Source: Hymenobacter yonginensis (lineage in GTDB: Bacteria > Bacteroidota > Bacteroidia > Cytophagales > Hymenobacteraceae). Taken from it: a stretch of 64,000 bases of DNA. Under the pieces are notes generated by a model that searched no databases, was not told where the DNA came from, and worked only from the letters and a program-made list of their open reading frames with translations. Below are positions 37,409 to 46,808 of the stretch, one piece after another. The stretch is from positions 2,604,001 to 2,668,000 of the forward strand of contig NZ_CP115396.1 in the NCBI RefSeq assembly GCF_027625995.1. Direction: 5' to 3'. How positions within the stretch are numbered: position 1 is the stretch's first letter; the number at the start of each line of letters is the position of its first letter. A program made the translations under genes and the position numbers.

Positions 37409-38974
37409 TTACTCTTTCGCGCGGGCCATAATCCAGGTGTGCATGGCTTCGAGGGTAGCTGTGGACACCACCGGACGGGGCTGGCCGTTGATCAGCGGCC
37501 ACTCGGTGGTGGGGGCCTGGAAGAGGTGGTTGGCCCCCTCGATTTTCTGAGTGGTTACGCGGGCATTGCCTTTCAGAGCCTTGCCGAGCAGCTCCAAGTT
37601 AGTCTGGGCCTCGGCCATGTCGTCGGCGGTGCCGTGCAGCAGCAGCACGGCGCCCCGGGCTTTGCCCAGCTCCGGGCGCGGGTCCAGCTTCACGTAGTCG
37701 CGGTACCAGGGCGAGGTGAGGCGGGCCACGGCGGCCTGCACGGCTTCCGGGGGTAGGCCGGGCTGGTCCTGCCGCACCATGTTCGCCACGATGGCCTGAG
37801 CCTGGGAGGCGTCGGGGCTGTTGGCGATGATGTCGAGCATAGTACGACGGCGCTTGCGCTGGGCATCCATACGCTTCTTGTCCTCTACTTTCTGGCGCAG
37901 GCGTTGCTGCTCCAGAAACGTGGCCACCTGCGCCGAGTTGGAGCCCGAAGCCCGCATCTTATCAGCCTGAACCTGGGCCTGCTGGCGGGCCACATCCTGG
38001 CGGCGGGCCAAGCTCAGCAGGGCCGTATCGGCGGCGCCGGCCCGCAGCAGCAGCGACGGGCGCTGCTCCGAGAGCAGGTCGGTGCCGGATAGGCCGGCAG
38101 CGGCCAGCGACACCGTGAAGTTGGGAGGCAATGGTTGCGCTGCCGCCAGCAGGGCCACGTTGCCGCCCTGCCCGTGCCCGATCAGGCCCAGATGGGCCAC
38201 GTCAATCAGGGGTCGGGTGCGCAGAAAGCTCAGGGCTGCCTGGGCGTCGTGGAGGCGGGCGGCCACGGTAGCCGTAGCCGAGTCGCCGCCCGATTTGCCG
38301 ACGCCCCGGTCGTCGAGGCGGAGCACGGCCACGCCGCGGCGGGTGAGGTAGTCGGCCAAGTTGCCAAACAGGGCGAAGTCACCGTATTGCGCGTCGCGGT
38401 TCTGGCTGTCCTGGTCGGAGAGCAGCACCACGGCCGGAAACGGCCCCTCGCCGGCCGGCACGGTCAGGGTACCGGCCAGCTGCAGGTGGTCGGTATCGTT
38501 GGGCACCGTTACTTCCTCTACGCGGTAGGGCGGCGGGAACTTGAAGGCTTTGGGAGCCTGCGGCACGGCTGGCGGCACAAACAGCAGCGTGAGCGGCGTG
38601 GAGTAGCCGGGCTGCTGCCACACGCCCAGCAGCTGCTGGCCATCGGCGGAGCGGCGGCCCACAAAGCGGCAGCCGGCCTGCTCGGCCTCAAACAGCAGCG
38701 TATCGCCGCGCGGCGTCACGGTCATCGGCTCCCGGTTGACGCGCTGCATGGGCACATCGAGTACGGCAAACCGGTTGCCATCGGCCAGTTCCGTAACGGT
38801 GATGGCCAGCGGCAGGCTGCCGCCGGGCACCGTCAGCGCCCCTCTCCACTGGCCTTCCAGTGAATGACGGACGGCAGCCGGAGCTTGGCCCCGGGCATTG
38901 GCCCCAATCAACAGGAGCAAAAACAAGAGCAGCACAAATCCGACCCACGTAGAGCCGAAAACCAACTTTTTCAT
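37409..38974 (-). CDS. Alpha/beta hydrolase family protein lacking the nucleophile Ser
   Basis: 521 residues from ATG 38974. Signal ends ANARGQ. A beta-rich N-terminal domain (about 30-140: LEGQWRGALTVPGGSLPLAI) is followed by an alpha/beta hydrolase fold (FPAVVLLSDQDSQNRD, VAVLRLDDRGVGKSGGD). The nucleophile elbow reads LGLIGHGQGGNVALL, with Gly268 where relatives have Ser (GHSxGG). A helical insertion rich in Gln/Lys/Arg (about 310-370) and a late ANHLF with the usual His follow. Related secreted proteins are esterases or peptidases. Without the Ser, activity is doubtful unless another residue substitutes. Confidence 0.82.
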   Translation of the reverse strand: MKKLVFGSTWVGFVLLLFLLLLIGANARGQAPAAVRHSLEGQWRGALTVPGGSLPLAITVTELADGNRFAVLDVPMQRVNREPMTVTPRGDTLLFEAEQAGCRFVGRRSADGQQLLGVWQQPGYSTPLTLLFVPPAVPQAPKAFKFPPPYRVEEVTVPNDTDHLQLAGTLTVPAGEGPFPAVVLLSDQDSQNRDAQYGDFALFGNLADYLTRRGVAVLRLDDRGVGKSGGDSATATVAARLHDAQAALSFLRTRPLIDVAHLGLIGHGQGGNVALLAAAQPLPPNFTVSLAAAGLSGTDLLSEQRPSLLLRAGAADTALLSLARRQDVARQQAQVQADKMRASGSNSAQVATFLEQQRLRQKVEDKKRMDAQRKRRRTMLDIIANSPDASQAQAIVANMVRQDQPGLPPEAVQAAVARLTSPWYRDYVKLDPRPELGKARGAVLLLHGTADDMAEAQTNLELLGKALKGNARVTTQKIEGANHLFQAPTTEWPLINGQPRPVVSTATLEAMHTWIMARAKE

Positions 38975-39131
38975 AATGGCAGAGAATAAGCAGTACACCC
39001 GGCCGGCACCTGGCCGGCGACGCGTATTGGCCGGCAAATACGGTAGCGGCCGGCCAGCCTGAAACCACTATCGGACCGGCAGCCACGGATAGCCGCCGAA
39101 CCGGTAGTTCTGCTCGGTTAATGCACTTGCC

Positions 39132-40115
39132 TTACGGCAGCAAAACCCGGTCGATGACGTGCACCACGCCGTTCGTGCACTGCACATCCGGAATGACCAT
39201 GGTGGCTGGCGTGGCATTGTTGGCGCCTTTCACCGAAAGCGTGCCGTTGCTGAAGGCGCCCAGCGCCAGGCGGCCGCCACCGGCCGTAGTGACGCTGCTG
39301 TTTTCGGGCAGCTCGGGCGTGAACTGGCCGCCGGGTACTACGTGGTTGAGCAGCACGGCCGTCACGGTGGCCTGTGGGAGCTTGCGGATATCAGCCGGCA
39401 CGTTCAAGGGCACGTTCAGCGCCACGCCCAGGTCTTTGAACGCCTGGTCGGTGGGGGCAAAGACGGTGAGCGGCGCGCTGCCGGGCGTGGCCGACAGAGC
39501 ACCAGCCAGATTGCAGTACAGCACGGCTTCCACCAAGAAGCTCAGCTCGGGCCGGGTAAACACCTGCGCATCCTTCAGCGCCACGGCCGACTGCACAATG
39601 TCGGCGCCGGTGGCCAGCAGCACTTTATCCACGGCGTGAACGGTGCCGTTGGAGGCGCGCACGTCAGTGGCCACAATGCGCGAACCGTTGACGTAGAGGC
39701 TGCCGCCGCGGCTGATAATCCGGCGGTTCGGCCCCAGCGCCGACGGCGAAACAACACCGGCCCGTAGGTCGGCGCTGCTGAGCGTGCCGCCGGTTACGTG
39801 GTACAGCAGCGTGCTGCGCAGAAACGGCTGCTGCAAGGTCAGTAGGTCGGAAGCCGAGTTCAGGCCCAGTCGGCCAAAGCCCGCGTTGGTGGGGGCAAAC
39901 ACGGTGAAATTGCCCTGCGGGTCGCCGGGGTTCTTATTGGACAAAATTGACACGACGTCACCGCGGATTGCCGCGTCTTCCAGAATCTGGAAATCAGGAT
40001 TCGTGACGGCTACTCCGGCAATGGTTGGGTCAAGCTCATCGTTTTTCTGGCATCCTGCCAAAACCATGGCGCTCAGGGCTAAGCCGGCAAACCAGGTGGG
40101 TACGATTCTTTTCAT
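39132..40115 (-). CDS. Lipoprotein with two fasciclin (FAS1) domains
   Basis: 327 residues from ATG 40115; the longer upstream frame lacks a signal. SAMVLAGCQKND is a lipobox. Two FAS1 domains follow at about 40-180 and 185-325, each with the H1 pattern (NFTVFAPTNAGF and PLTVFAPTDQAF) and the H2 pattern (VHAVDKVLL and VHVIDRVLL) that mark the fold. FAS1 proteins mediate adhesion or bind sugars and are usually envelope-attached. No neighbours suggest a specific partner. The C-terminus ends immediately after the second H2 motif, so no T9SS domain is present. Confidence 0.92.
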   Translation of the reverse strand: MKRIVPTWFAGLALSAMVLAGCQKNDELDPTIAGVAVTNPDFQILEDAAIRGDVVSILSNKNPGDPQGNFTVFAPTNAGFGRLGLNSASDLLTLQQPFLRSTLLYHVTGGTLSSADLRAGVVSPSALGPNRRIISRGGSLYVNGSRIVATDVRASNGTVHAVDKVLLATGADIVQSAVALKDAQVFTRPELSFLVEAVLYCNLAGALSATPGSAPLTVFAPTDQAFKDLGVALNVPLNVPADIRKLPQATVTAVLLNHVVPGGQFTPELPENSSVTTAGGGRLALGAFSNGTLSVKGANNATPATMVIPDVQCTNGVVHVIDRVLLP

Positions 40116-40326
40116 GAGCAATGAGGTGTAAATAAGGGTTATTGGAACAGATGAGACCCGTGGGCATTTCAGTAACGAAAAAAAAATGCAACCGGATTTA
40201 CTTCGTCCTAAATCCGGTGCGGGTACCTGGTACGTAAAGCAGGATATTATGATGTACCAACACAGTTCCTGTTTTGAGACAAGCCTCAAAGGTAGCTGTC
40301 TAGAATAATTTCCTGAAGAGTTTCCG

Positions 40327-40334
40327 TAGTTTTG
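40327..40334 (+). promoter_or_regulatory. -7 box TAGTTTTG
   Basis: Exact TAnnTTTG match ending 20 bases before ATG 40355. It lies in an AT-rich divergent region shared with the fasciclin gene. Confidence 0.6.
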
Positions 40335-40354
40335 CCCTTTAACACCGCGCTTTT

Positions 40355-41245
40355 ATGCAACACACCTACCGTTTTCTACTTGCTTTTTCCCTGTTGAGCT
40401 TCGCCACGGCATCGGCAGGCCGCGCCCAAAGTCTGGTCAGCGGATTTTTGCCCGGCAAGGGCCATGGCTCCGTGGTTGTCTCGGGCACGCTGGAGCGTTA
40501 CCAGAGCGTGTACCTCGCTCCGGAAAAAATCAACCGCGTACCCATCTTCGACAAAGTAGAGGTCAGTTCCGTGAACCTGTACGGCAGCTACGGCATCACC
40601 GACAAGCTGGAAGCCGTAGTGAGCTTGCCCTACATTCAGTCGAAGGGTTTTGCCGACGAACAGGTGCTGCGCGAGCAGGGCTACGTGAACAAGCGCGCTG
40701 GCCTGCAGGATATTACGCTGCTTCTGAAAGCCAAGCTGTTCTCCACTGAAATCGGGACCAACGTGCTGGATGTGCTGGGCGTGGTGAGCGGCAGCACGCC
40801 CGTGAGCGACTATAAGTCGGAAAGCGGGCTGGGCTACATTATTGCCATCGGCAACGGCGCGCGTAAGGTGTCGGGCCAGGGCGTGGTGCACCTCAAAACG
40901 CTGTCGGGTGTGTTCGTGACCGGCCAGGCCGGCTACAGCCTGCGAGACAACAGCGCCCCCAACGCCTTCGTGGCCGAAACCAAGGTAGGCTACGCCGGCC
41001 CGAAGCTGTACGTCGACGCCCTGGCTTCCTTCCAGAAGTCAGACAAGAGCGGCACCGATATTCTGCAGCCGGGCTTCACGGGCTTCTTCCCCGCCACCCG
41101 CGTCGATTATGTACGCCTGGGCGTCAGCGCGTTCCGTCCGCTGGCGAAGGGCTTCGGCCTGACGGTGGGCGCGGCGACGTACGTGGCCGGACGCAATCTG
41201 GGCAAGTCTACCGGCGTATCGGCCGGGGTGGCCTACAACTTCTAG
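40355..41245 (+). CDS. Outer-membrane beta-barrel-like protein
   Basis: 296 residues. The signal peptide ends SAGRAQS. The mature part alternates hydrophobic and polar residues in short strands (VNLYGSYGITDKLEAVVSLPY, VRLGVSAFRPLAKGFGLTVG) and ends VAYNF with a terminal Phe, the BAM signal. About 10-12 strands are plausible. It resembles small outer-membrane transporter or phenol-degradation MetA-like proteins, which have unclear substrates. Promoter box TAGTTTTG and a strong terminator make it monocistronic. Confidence 0.8.
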   Translation: MQHTYRFLLAFSLLSFATASAGRAQSLVSGFLPGKGHGSVVVSGTLERYQSVYLAPEKINRVPIFDKVEVSSVNLYGSYGITDKLEAVVSLPYIQSKGFADEQVLREQGYVNKRAGLQDITLLLKAKLFSTEIGTNVLDVLGVVSGSTPVSDYKSESGLGYIIAIGNGARKVSGQGVVHLKTLSGVFVTGQAGYSLRDNSAPNAFVAETKVGYAGPKLYVDALASFQKSDKSGTDILQPGFTGFFPATRVDYVRLGVSAFRPLAKGFGLTVGAATYVAGRNLGKSTGVSAGVAYNF

Positions 41246-41607
41246 CACACGCTTCAACACGTACCCTGTCGGCCCCGGTGCCAGCTTCCTTGGAGGCTGG
41301 CACCGGGGCCGACGGCTTTCCGGACATTGGCGCTTGTACTGGCACAGTACAAATCTATTTCACCGGTACTTAGATCATAGGACTAAGTTGATATTCATCT
41401 AGCAACATGCCAGGAATATTGCATAATAAATTCAAGCGCAAATAGAATTATCCTATATAAACTCTCATTAACAGCACATTATCAAAACACCAACTTACAG
41501 CCCGCTTAAATTTTTCATGATTATTTCGCGTTGTGTGGCTGCCATGTGGCAGCCGGCGGCGGCATTCGGCCTGCCGGTTCCCGCCTTCTGTACCCAACCC
41601 GCCTACC
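41246..41607. other. Gene-free spacer before the metalloprotease
   Basis: After the terminator (41268-41313) there is a 7-bp palindrome TTGTACT/AGTACAA (41334-41352), then about 170 bases of AT-rich sequence (41355-41530) suited to a promoter. A small hairpin GGCTGCCATGTGGCAGCC lies at about 41538. No ORF or RNA gene was recognised. Confidence 0.5.
41268..41318 (+). terminator. Hairpin terminator after the beta-barrel gene
   Basis: An 18-bp perfect stem (41268-41285 with 41296-41313), GC-rich, followed by a short GGCTTTCC tail. The weak T-run makes it a strong hairpin with possible rather than certain intrinsic termination. Confidence 0.7.
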
Positions 41608-44055
41608 ATGAAATACCGCTATTGGAGTGCTGCCCTGTTGCTTGCTTTTCTGTTTCCGGCCGGTGCCGCCCAAGCGCAGTCTGCTGCTGATGCGCTGTGG
41701 CAGGAAGTAGCCGCACCGGCGGCTCGGGGGCCGCTAGCCACATCGGCCCGCTGGTACAGCCTCGATACCGCCCGGCTGGCCCAGCGCCTAGCCCTGGCCC
41801 CGCCGGAAACCCGGCCTGAGCAGGCCGTGACGCTGGAACTCCCCTACCCCGACGGCCAGCTGCACCGCTTTGCCGTGACGCAGGTGCCGGTGATGGCGCC
41901 GGCGCTGGCCGCCCGGTACCCGCATATCCGCACCTACGCCGCCCGTAGCCTCGACGAGCCCGGCACCACGGCCCGCCTAGAATGGACCCCAGCCGGCCTG
42001 CACGCCCAAGTGCTGGGGCTGACCGGCACCGTCAGCGTGCAGGCCGAGGCTGATACGCCCGGCCGCTACCAGAGCCGCACCAGTGAGGTGCCGGAATTCG
42101 ACTGTCGGGCTCTGCCGGTGCCGGGCGAGGCACAGCGGCCGGCCGGCGGCACTCCGCCCGCCGCGCCGGCGCCCTACGGCGGGCAGCTCCGCACGCTGCG
42201 CGTGGCCATGGCCGCCACCGGCGAGTATGTGCAGCGCCTGGGCAGCGGCACCGTGGAGGGCACTTTGACGTCGATGGTGGCGCTGGTCAGCTCGATGAAC
42301 GCCGTGTATGAGCGCGACTTGGCCCTGCGCCTGCAGCTGGTGGCCAACACCGACCAGCTGATTTTCCTGGACGCCGCCACCGACCCTTACGACAATGCCA
42401 GCCCCACGGCCCTGATGGAAACCAACCGCACCGTGGTCGACAATGCCATCGGCTCGGCCAGCTACGACCTGGGCCACGTGCTGGGCTACCGCAGCAACGG
42501 CTACTCGGGCGTGGCCTACGTGGGCGTGGTTTGCCGCAGCTCCAGCGGCCTCAAGGCCGGCGGCTCTTCCACCGGCAGTTCGGCCAGTAGCATCGCCACC
42601 GTCACGACCCACGAAATCGGGCACCAGCTCGGCTCGGGCCACACCTTCAACGGCGACCAGGGCAACTGCGGCGGCGGCAACCGCAGCCCCGAGCTGGCCT
42701 ACGAGCCGGGCGCCGGCAACACCATCATGTCATACGACTCGCGCTGCCCCCCCGACAACGTAGGCAGTGCCATCCGGTTTTTCCACGCGGGCAGCCTCAG
42801 CGCCATTCTGCCCCGGCTGACCTGCGGCACGCTGAGCGCCACTGGCAACCAGCCGCCCAGCGTGAGTGTGCCGCCCAGCACCTACACCATTCCGCAGGGC
42901 ACGCCCTTCACCCTGGCCGGCACCGGCTCCGACCCTGACGGCGACGCCCTTGCCTATTCCTGGGAAGAGCTGGACCTCGGCACCACCACCAGCCTGGCCA
43001 GCGCCGCCACCGATGCCAGCGGCCCGCCCCTATTTCGCAGCTTCGCGCCCGTGGCCAGCCCTGCCCGCACGTTCCCGACGCTGTCGGCGGTGCTGAGCAA
43101 CACGGCTTCGCTGGGGGAAATATTGCCGCTGGTGGCCCGCACGCTCAACTTCCGCCTCACGGCCCGCGACAACCGCGGCGGCGTGGCAGCCGCCAACGTC
43201 GCGCTGAACGTGGCCGCCGCGGGGCCATTCCGGGTTACGGCGCCCAATACGGCTATTTCGGCGGCCCCCGGCAGCACCTACACCGTCACCTGGGACGTAC
43301 TGGGCACCAACCAGGCCCCGGTGAGCTGCGCCGAGGTGCGCATTCTGTTTTCCACGGACGGCGGCCAGACGTTTCCGACGGTGCTGCTGGCCAGCACGCC
43401 CAACACCGGCTCAGCGCAGGTGCAGCTGCCGCGCCTCACCACCACGCAAGGTCGCCTGAAGATAGAGGCCGTCGGCAACGTCTTTTTTGATGTCAACGAT
43501 GCCAACCTCACCCTGGCCGGGCCGCTGCCGGTGGAGCTGAGCAGCTTCACAGCCGACGCCCGGCCCAACGCCGCCGAACTGAGCTGGACCACGGCCTCTG
43601 AACAGAACAACCGGGGCTTTGCGGTGGAAGCATCAACAAACGGCACCGATTTCCGGCAGATTGGCTGGGTGACCGGCCGTGGCAGCAGCGCCGCCCCTGC
43701 CACTTACCGTTTCCTGGACCCACGCCTGCCGGCCTATGGCAGCAGCACCGTCTACTACCGCCTGCGCCAGACCGACCTCAACGGCACCGAAACTCTGTCG
43801 CCGGTGCGGGTGCTGGCCGTGGTGGGTGCCCGCACCGCCACCCTGCAGGTGTGGCCCAACCCCGCCCACGACCACCTGACCGTGGCAGGCCTCACCGCCG
43901 GCCAGCCCGTGCAGCTGCTCGACCTCTCGGGCCGGGTGCTGCTGACGGCTACCGCGCCGGCCGGGCCGCTGGAGCTGCAGTTGCCCACCGGCCTAGCGCC
44001 GGGCGTGTATCTGGTGCGCAGCGGCGGCCAGGCACAGCGGCTGCTGGTGCAGTAA
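41608..44055 (+). CDS. Secreted metzincin metalloprotease with T9SS sorting domain
   Basis: 815 residues from ATG 41608, with signal peptide ending AGAAQAQS. An N-terminal propeptide-like region (to about 190) precedes the reprolysin-like domain. TTHEIGHQLGSGHTF holds the zinc motif HExxHxxGxxH starting at His335, and MSYDSRC is the Met-turn. A cadherin/Ig-like region (PPSVSVPPSTYTIPQGTPF) and further beta domains follow. The protein ends in a type IX sorting domain (VWPNPAHDHLTVAGL, LAPGVYLVRSGG). It is an exported protease for extracellular protein breakdown. It also has the SSFTADARPNAAELSWTTAS module common before T9SS domains. Confidence 0.93.
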   Translation: MKYRYWSAALLLAFLFPAGAAQAQSAADALWQEVAAPAARGPLATSARWYSLDTARLAQRLALAPPETRPEQAVTLELPYPDGQLHRFAVTQVPVMAPALAARYPHIRTYAARSLDEPGTTARLEWTPAGLHAQVLGLTGTVSVQAEADTPGRYQSRTSEVPEFDCRALPVPGEAQRPAGGTPPAAPAPYGGQLRTLRVAMAATGEYVQRLGSGTVEGTLTSMVALVSSMNAVYERDLALRLQLVANTDQLIFLDAATDPYDNASPTALMETNRTVVDNAIGSASYDLGHVLGYRSNGYSGVAYVGVVCRSSSGLKAGGSSTGSSASSIATVTTHEIGHQLGSGHTFNGDQGNCGGGNRSPELAYEPGAGNTIMSYDSRCPPDNVGSAIRFFHAGSLSAILPRLTCGTLSATGNQPPSVSVPPSTYTIPQGTPFTLAGTGSDPDGDALAYSWEELDLGTTTSLASAATDASGPPLFRSFAPVASPARTFPTLSAVLSNTASLGEILPLVARTLNFRLTARDNRGGVAAANVALNVAAAGPFRVTAPNTAISAAPGSTYTVTWDVLGTNQAPVSCAEVRILFSTDGGQTFPTVLLASTPNTGSAQVQLPRLTTTQGRLKIEAVGNVFFDVNDANLTLAGPLPVELSSFTADARPNAAELSWTTASEQNNRGFAVEASTNGTDFRQIGWVTGRGSSAAPATYRFLDPRLPAYGSSTVYYRLRQTDLNGTETLSPVRVLAVVGARTATLQVWPNPAHDHLTVAGLTAGQPVQLLDLSGRVLLTATAPAGPLELQLPTGLAPGVYLVRSGGQAQRLLVQ

Positions 44056-44081
44056 GCCACAAACTTCCTTAGCCTCAGAAA

Positions 44082-44165
44082 GCAAGAGCGGAGCCGAGAC
44101 ATCCCGCCCGTGTAGTACTCAGGTTACTACACGGGCGGGACGTCTCGGCTCCGCTCTTGCATGAC
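44082..44165. repeat. Long hairpin repeat, GTCATGCA family, copy 3 (diverged)
   Basis: Near-perfect stem: GCAAGAGCGGAGCCGAGAC and its inverse, inner TCCCGCCCGTGTAGTA, loop CTCAGGT. It lies between the convergent metalloprotease and GH31 genes and could end both transcripts. Confidence 0.88.
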
Positions 44166-44179
44166 TGGCAGCCGTATTT

Positions 44180-46615
44180 CTACCCAACCACCAGCTCCGT
44201 GAACGTGGCATCTACGACTACGCCGGGCAGGGTGAGGCCGGTTTCGAGGGTGACGGCTACAGCCTCGGCGGGCTGGCCGTCGGTGCTGTAGGCGGCGGGC
44301 TGGAAGGGCAGGCCGTGCAGCACCACGCGGTAGCGCGTGAAGCTGGGCTGGTAGTCGCCTTCGGTGGCTTGCTGCAGCAGCAGGCCGCTTTCGGTGCCGG
44401 TCACGGTGAAGCGGCGGGTGGTGCTCTGGCCACTCTGGTAGCCGTAGCCTTCGCCGCCGTCGTCGTAGAGCACGCTACTTTCCTGGCCGGCTTTGTAGTA
44501 GACGTGCAGCGTCACCTCGTCAATCACCTTCTCGCCCACGTACTGCTGCACCGGATACATCGGAATAACGGCGCCGGCGCGCACAAACAGCGGAATCCGG
44601 TCGAGGCCGGCGGCGGCCCACACTTCGGCACCGCCGCTCTTGGCTTCGTCGGTGTAGTAGTAGAACCAGTCACCGCGGGGCAGATACATCCAGCGGCCGT
44701 CGGCGCCGGCCTGCGTGATGGGGCACACCAGCAGGTGGTCGCCGAGGCTGAACTCGGCCATGCGCAGGTAGGTGTCAGTGTCGGTCTGGTCGAGGAAAGC
44801 CAGCGGGCGCAGCATGGGCGTACCCTGACTCACGTACTGCCAGAATGTGCTGTACATGTAGGGCAGCAGGCGGTAGCGCAGCTCAATAAAGCCCCGGGCC
44901 AGCTCCATGAAGTTCTCGCCGAAGCTCCAGGGCTCCTGGTCGCCGTGGTCGCCGCTGGAGTGGGTGCGGAAGAACGGGTGGAAGGCGCCCAGCGCCACCC
45001 AGCGCACGTACAGCTCACCGTCGGGCGTATCAATAAAGCCTCCGATATCGGAGCCAATGAAGCTGAAGCCCGAGATGCTCAGGCGCTGGCACTGGATGTT
45101 AGCCAGCCACAGGTGCTCCCAGGAGGCAATGTTGTCGCCGGTCCAGGCGGAGGAGTAGCGCTGGCCGCCGGCATAGGTGCTGCGCGTGATGGTGAACGGC
45201 CGGTTGGGGTAGCTGAACTGCTTCACGCCCTCGTTGGTGGCGCGGGCCATCTGCATGCCGTAGATGTTGTGGGCCTTTTTGTGCGAGGCCGGGTGGCCGT
45301 CGTAGTCGAAGCGCACGTCATCGGGGAAGGTGCCCTTCTCGAACACGGCCGGCTCGTTCATGTCGTTCCAGACGCCGCGCACGCCGGTTTCCTCAATCAG
45401 GCCCTTGAACAGGCCGGCCCACCACTCGCGCACGTCGGGGCGAGTGTAGTCGGGGAAGTTGCAGAGGCCGGGCCACACCGAGCCTTTCATCAGCGGGCCA
45501 TCAGCTCGGCGGCAGTACACGTCTTTTTCCAGGCCCTCGGCAAACACCCGGTAGTTGGGATCAATCTTGATGCCGGGGTCGATGATGACGATGGTTTTGA
45601 AGCCGTCCTGGGCCAGCTCCTGCACCATGCGCTTGGGCTCGGGGAAGTGCGTGGGGCTCCAGGTGAAGCAGCGGTACCCGTCCATGTAGTCGATGTCGAG
45701 GTACAGGGCGTCGCAGGGAATCTGCCGGTCGCGGAAGCCCTTGGCAATTTCCTTGACGTTAGATTCGGGGAAGTAGCTCCACTTGCACTGGTGGTAGCCC
45801 AGCGCCCACAGCGGCGGCAGCTCGGGCGGGCAGGTCAGGCGGGTGTATTCCTCGGTCACTTCGAGCAGGCTGGGGCCGTAGATGAAGTAGTAGTTCATCT
45901 CGCCGCCCTGGGCCCAGAAGCTGGTGACGTCGGCACGCTCCGCGGCAAAGTCGAAGCTGGCCTTGAAGGAGTTGTCGAAGAAGATGCCGTGGGCAATCTT
46001 TTGCTGCAGCTCCAGGTACAGCGGAATGTTCTTGTAGAGCGGGTCGGAGCCCTTCACGTAGCCGTAGGTATCAGATCCCCAGTTGGTGAAGCGCTTGCCG
46101 CGCAGGTTCATGTTGTCGGGCTTGTCGCCGAGGCCGTAGTAGTGCACGCCGCTCTGCACCTGCTTGCTCATCTTCACGATGTCGTTGCCGGTGTCGTAGT
46201 CGTACTCCCAGTGGTAGCCCTTCTCGTCCTGCACCAGCGTGTTGCCGGAGCGGTCGAGCACGCGGGTTTTCAGGCCGTCCTTGGCTACGGTGCAGATCAG
46301 GCGGTCGGTGGTGATGCGGTAGTGGTCGGGCCGCTCCCGGAACTCCAGAAACTCGGGCGCCTGGCGGGCGGGTACGCCGTTGGGGAAGGCGTAGCTGAAA
46401 TCGGGCGCAAACCCCACCTCCGAGGCGTAGCGGAAGCGCAGAACTTTATCGGTGATGACCTCCAGCCGGAGCTGGGCCCCGTTGTCGCAGCGGAAAACGA
46501 AATCGGAGCCGTCCTGCTGGCTGGCCACTACTTTGCCGGGAAAGAACTCCTGCTTCGCTTTCGCGGCCAGGTCGTTCAGCATGTAGTTGTTTTCCTGAAT
46601 GTTGTGCTCGTTCAT
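44180..46615 (-). CDS. GH31 alpha-glucosidase (cytoplasmic)
   Basis: 811 residues without a signal peptide. After an N-terminal beta-sandwich comes the GH31 barrel. GVWNDMNEPAVFEK carries the nucleophile Asp418, and SFIGSDIGGFIDTPDGELYV carries the acid/base Asp. YLDIDYMDGYRCF and LWALGYHQCKWSYFPE are typical GH31 substrate-site blocks. A DUF5110-like C-terminal region follows. The family removes alpha-linked glucose (or xylose) from non-reducing ends. With GlgB, the second GH31 and GH13 in this window, it fits maltodextrin or glycogen breakdown. A terminator-like hairpin lies in its own leader. Confidence 0.93.
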   Translation of the reverse strand: MNEHNIQENNYMLNDLAAKAKQEFFPGKVVASQQDGSDFVFRCDNGAQLRLEVITDKVLRFRYASEVGFAPDFSYAFPNGVPARQAPEFLEFRERPDHYRITTDRLICTVAKDGLKTRVLDRSGNTLVQDEKGYHWEYDYDTGNDIVKMSKQVQSGVHYYGLGDKPDNMNLRGKRFTNWGSDTYGYVKGSDPLYKNIPLYLELQQKIAHGIFFDNSFKASFDFAAERADVTSFWAQGGEMNYYFIYGPSLLEVTEEYTRLTCPPELPPLWALGYHQCKWSYFPESNVKEIAKGFRDRQIPCDALYLDIDYMDGYRCFTWSPTHFPEPKRMVQELAQDGFKTIVIIDPGIKIDPNYRVFAEGLEKDVYCRRADGPLMKGSVWPGLCNFPDYTRPDVREWWAGLFKGLIEETGVRGVWNDMNEPAVFEKGTFPDDVRFDYDGHPASHKKAHNIYGMQMARATNEGVKQFSYPNRPFTITRSTYAGGQRYSSAWTGDNIASWEHLWLANIQCQRLSISGFSFIGSDIGGFIDTPDGELYVRWVALGAFHPFFRTHSSGDHGDQEPWSFGENFMELARGFIELRYRLLPYMYSTFWQYVSQGTPMLRPLAFLDQTDTDTYLRMAEFSLGDHLLVCPITQAGADGRWMYLPRGDWFYYYTDEAKSGGAEVWAAAGLDRIPLFVRAGAVIPMYPVQQYVGEKVIDEVTLHVYYKAGQESSVLYDDGGEGYGYQSGQSTTRRFTVTGTESGLLLQQATEGDYQPSFTRYRVVLHGLPFQPAAYSTDGQPAEAVAVTLETGLTLPGVVVDATFTELVVG

Positions 46616-46646
46616 GAGGAAGGTCGGGCTGGGAAAAGCGGGCGGG

Positions 46647-46671
46647 TAAAAAAAAATCCGGCCGTGCCGGA
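46647..46671 (-). terminator. Terminator-like hairpin in the leader of the GH31 gene
   Basis: On the minus strand TCCGGC pairs with GCCGGA (46671-46657, loop ACG), followed by nine T (46656-46648). No minus-strand gene lies upstream, and a TACCTTCG box (46698-46691) sits about 20 bases before it, so it would be transcribed as part of the leader. Confidence 0.6.
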
Positions 46672-46808
46672 GAAGCCTGCATTAAGCTTGCGAAGGTAAA
46701 AACGAATCCCGCGAATTTTGCCTAACATTGGCTATTGATTCGTAAAAACCGCCTTTATAGCCCCAATAAACCGGTTTTGCTATTCTTCCTTTTTCTGCCC
46801 GATTGCCC

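Noticed and set aside
44315-46699. Open frame of 794 codons on the plus strand
   Set aside because: It is antisense to the GH31 gene with recognised catalytic motifs; shadow frame.
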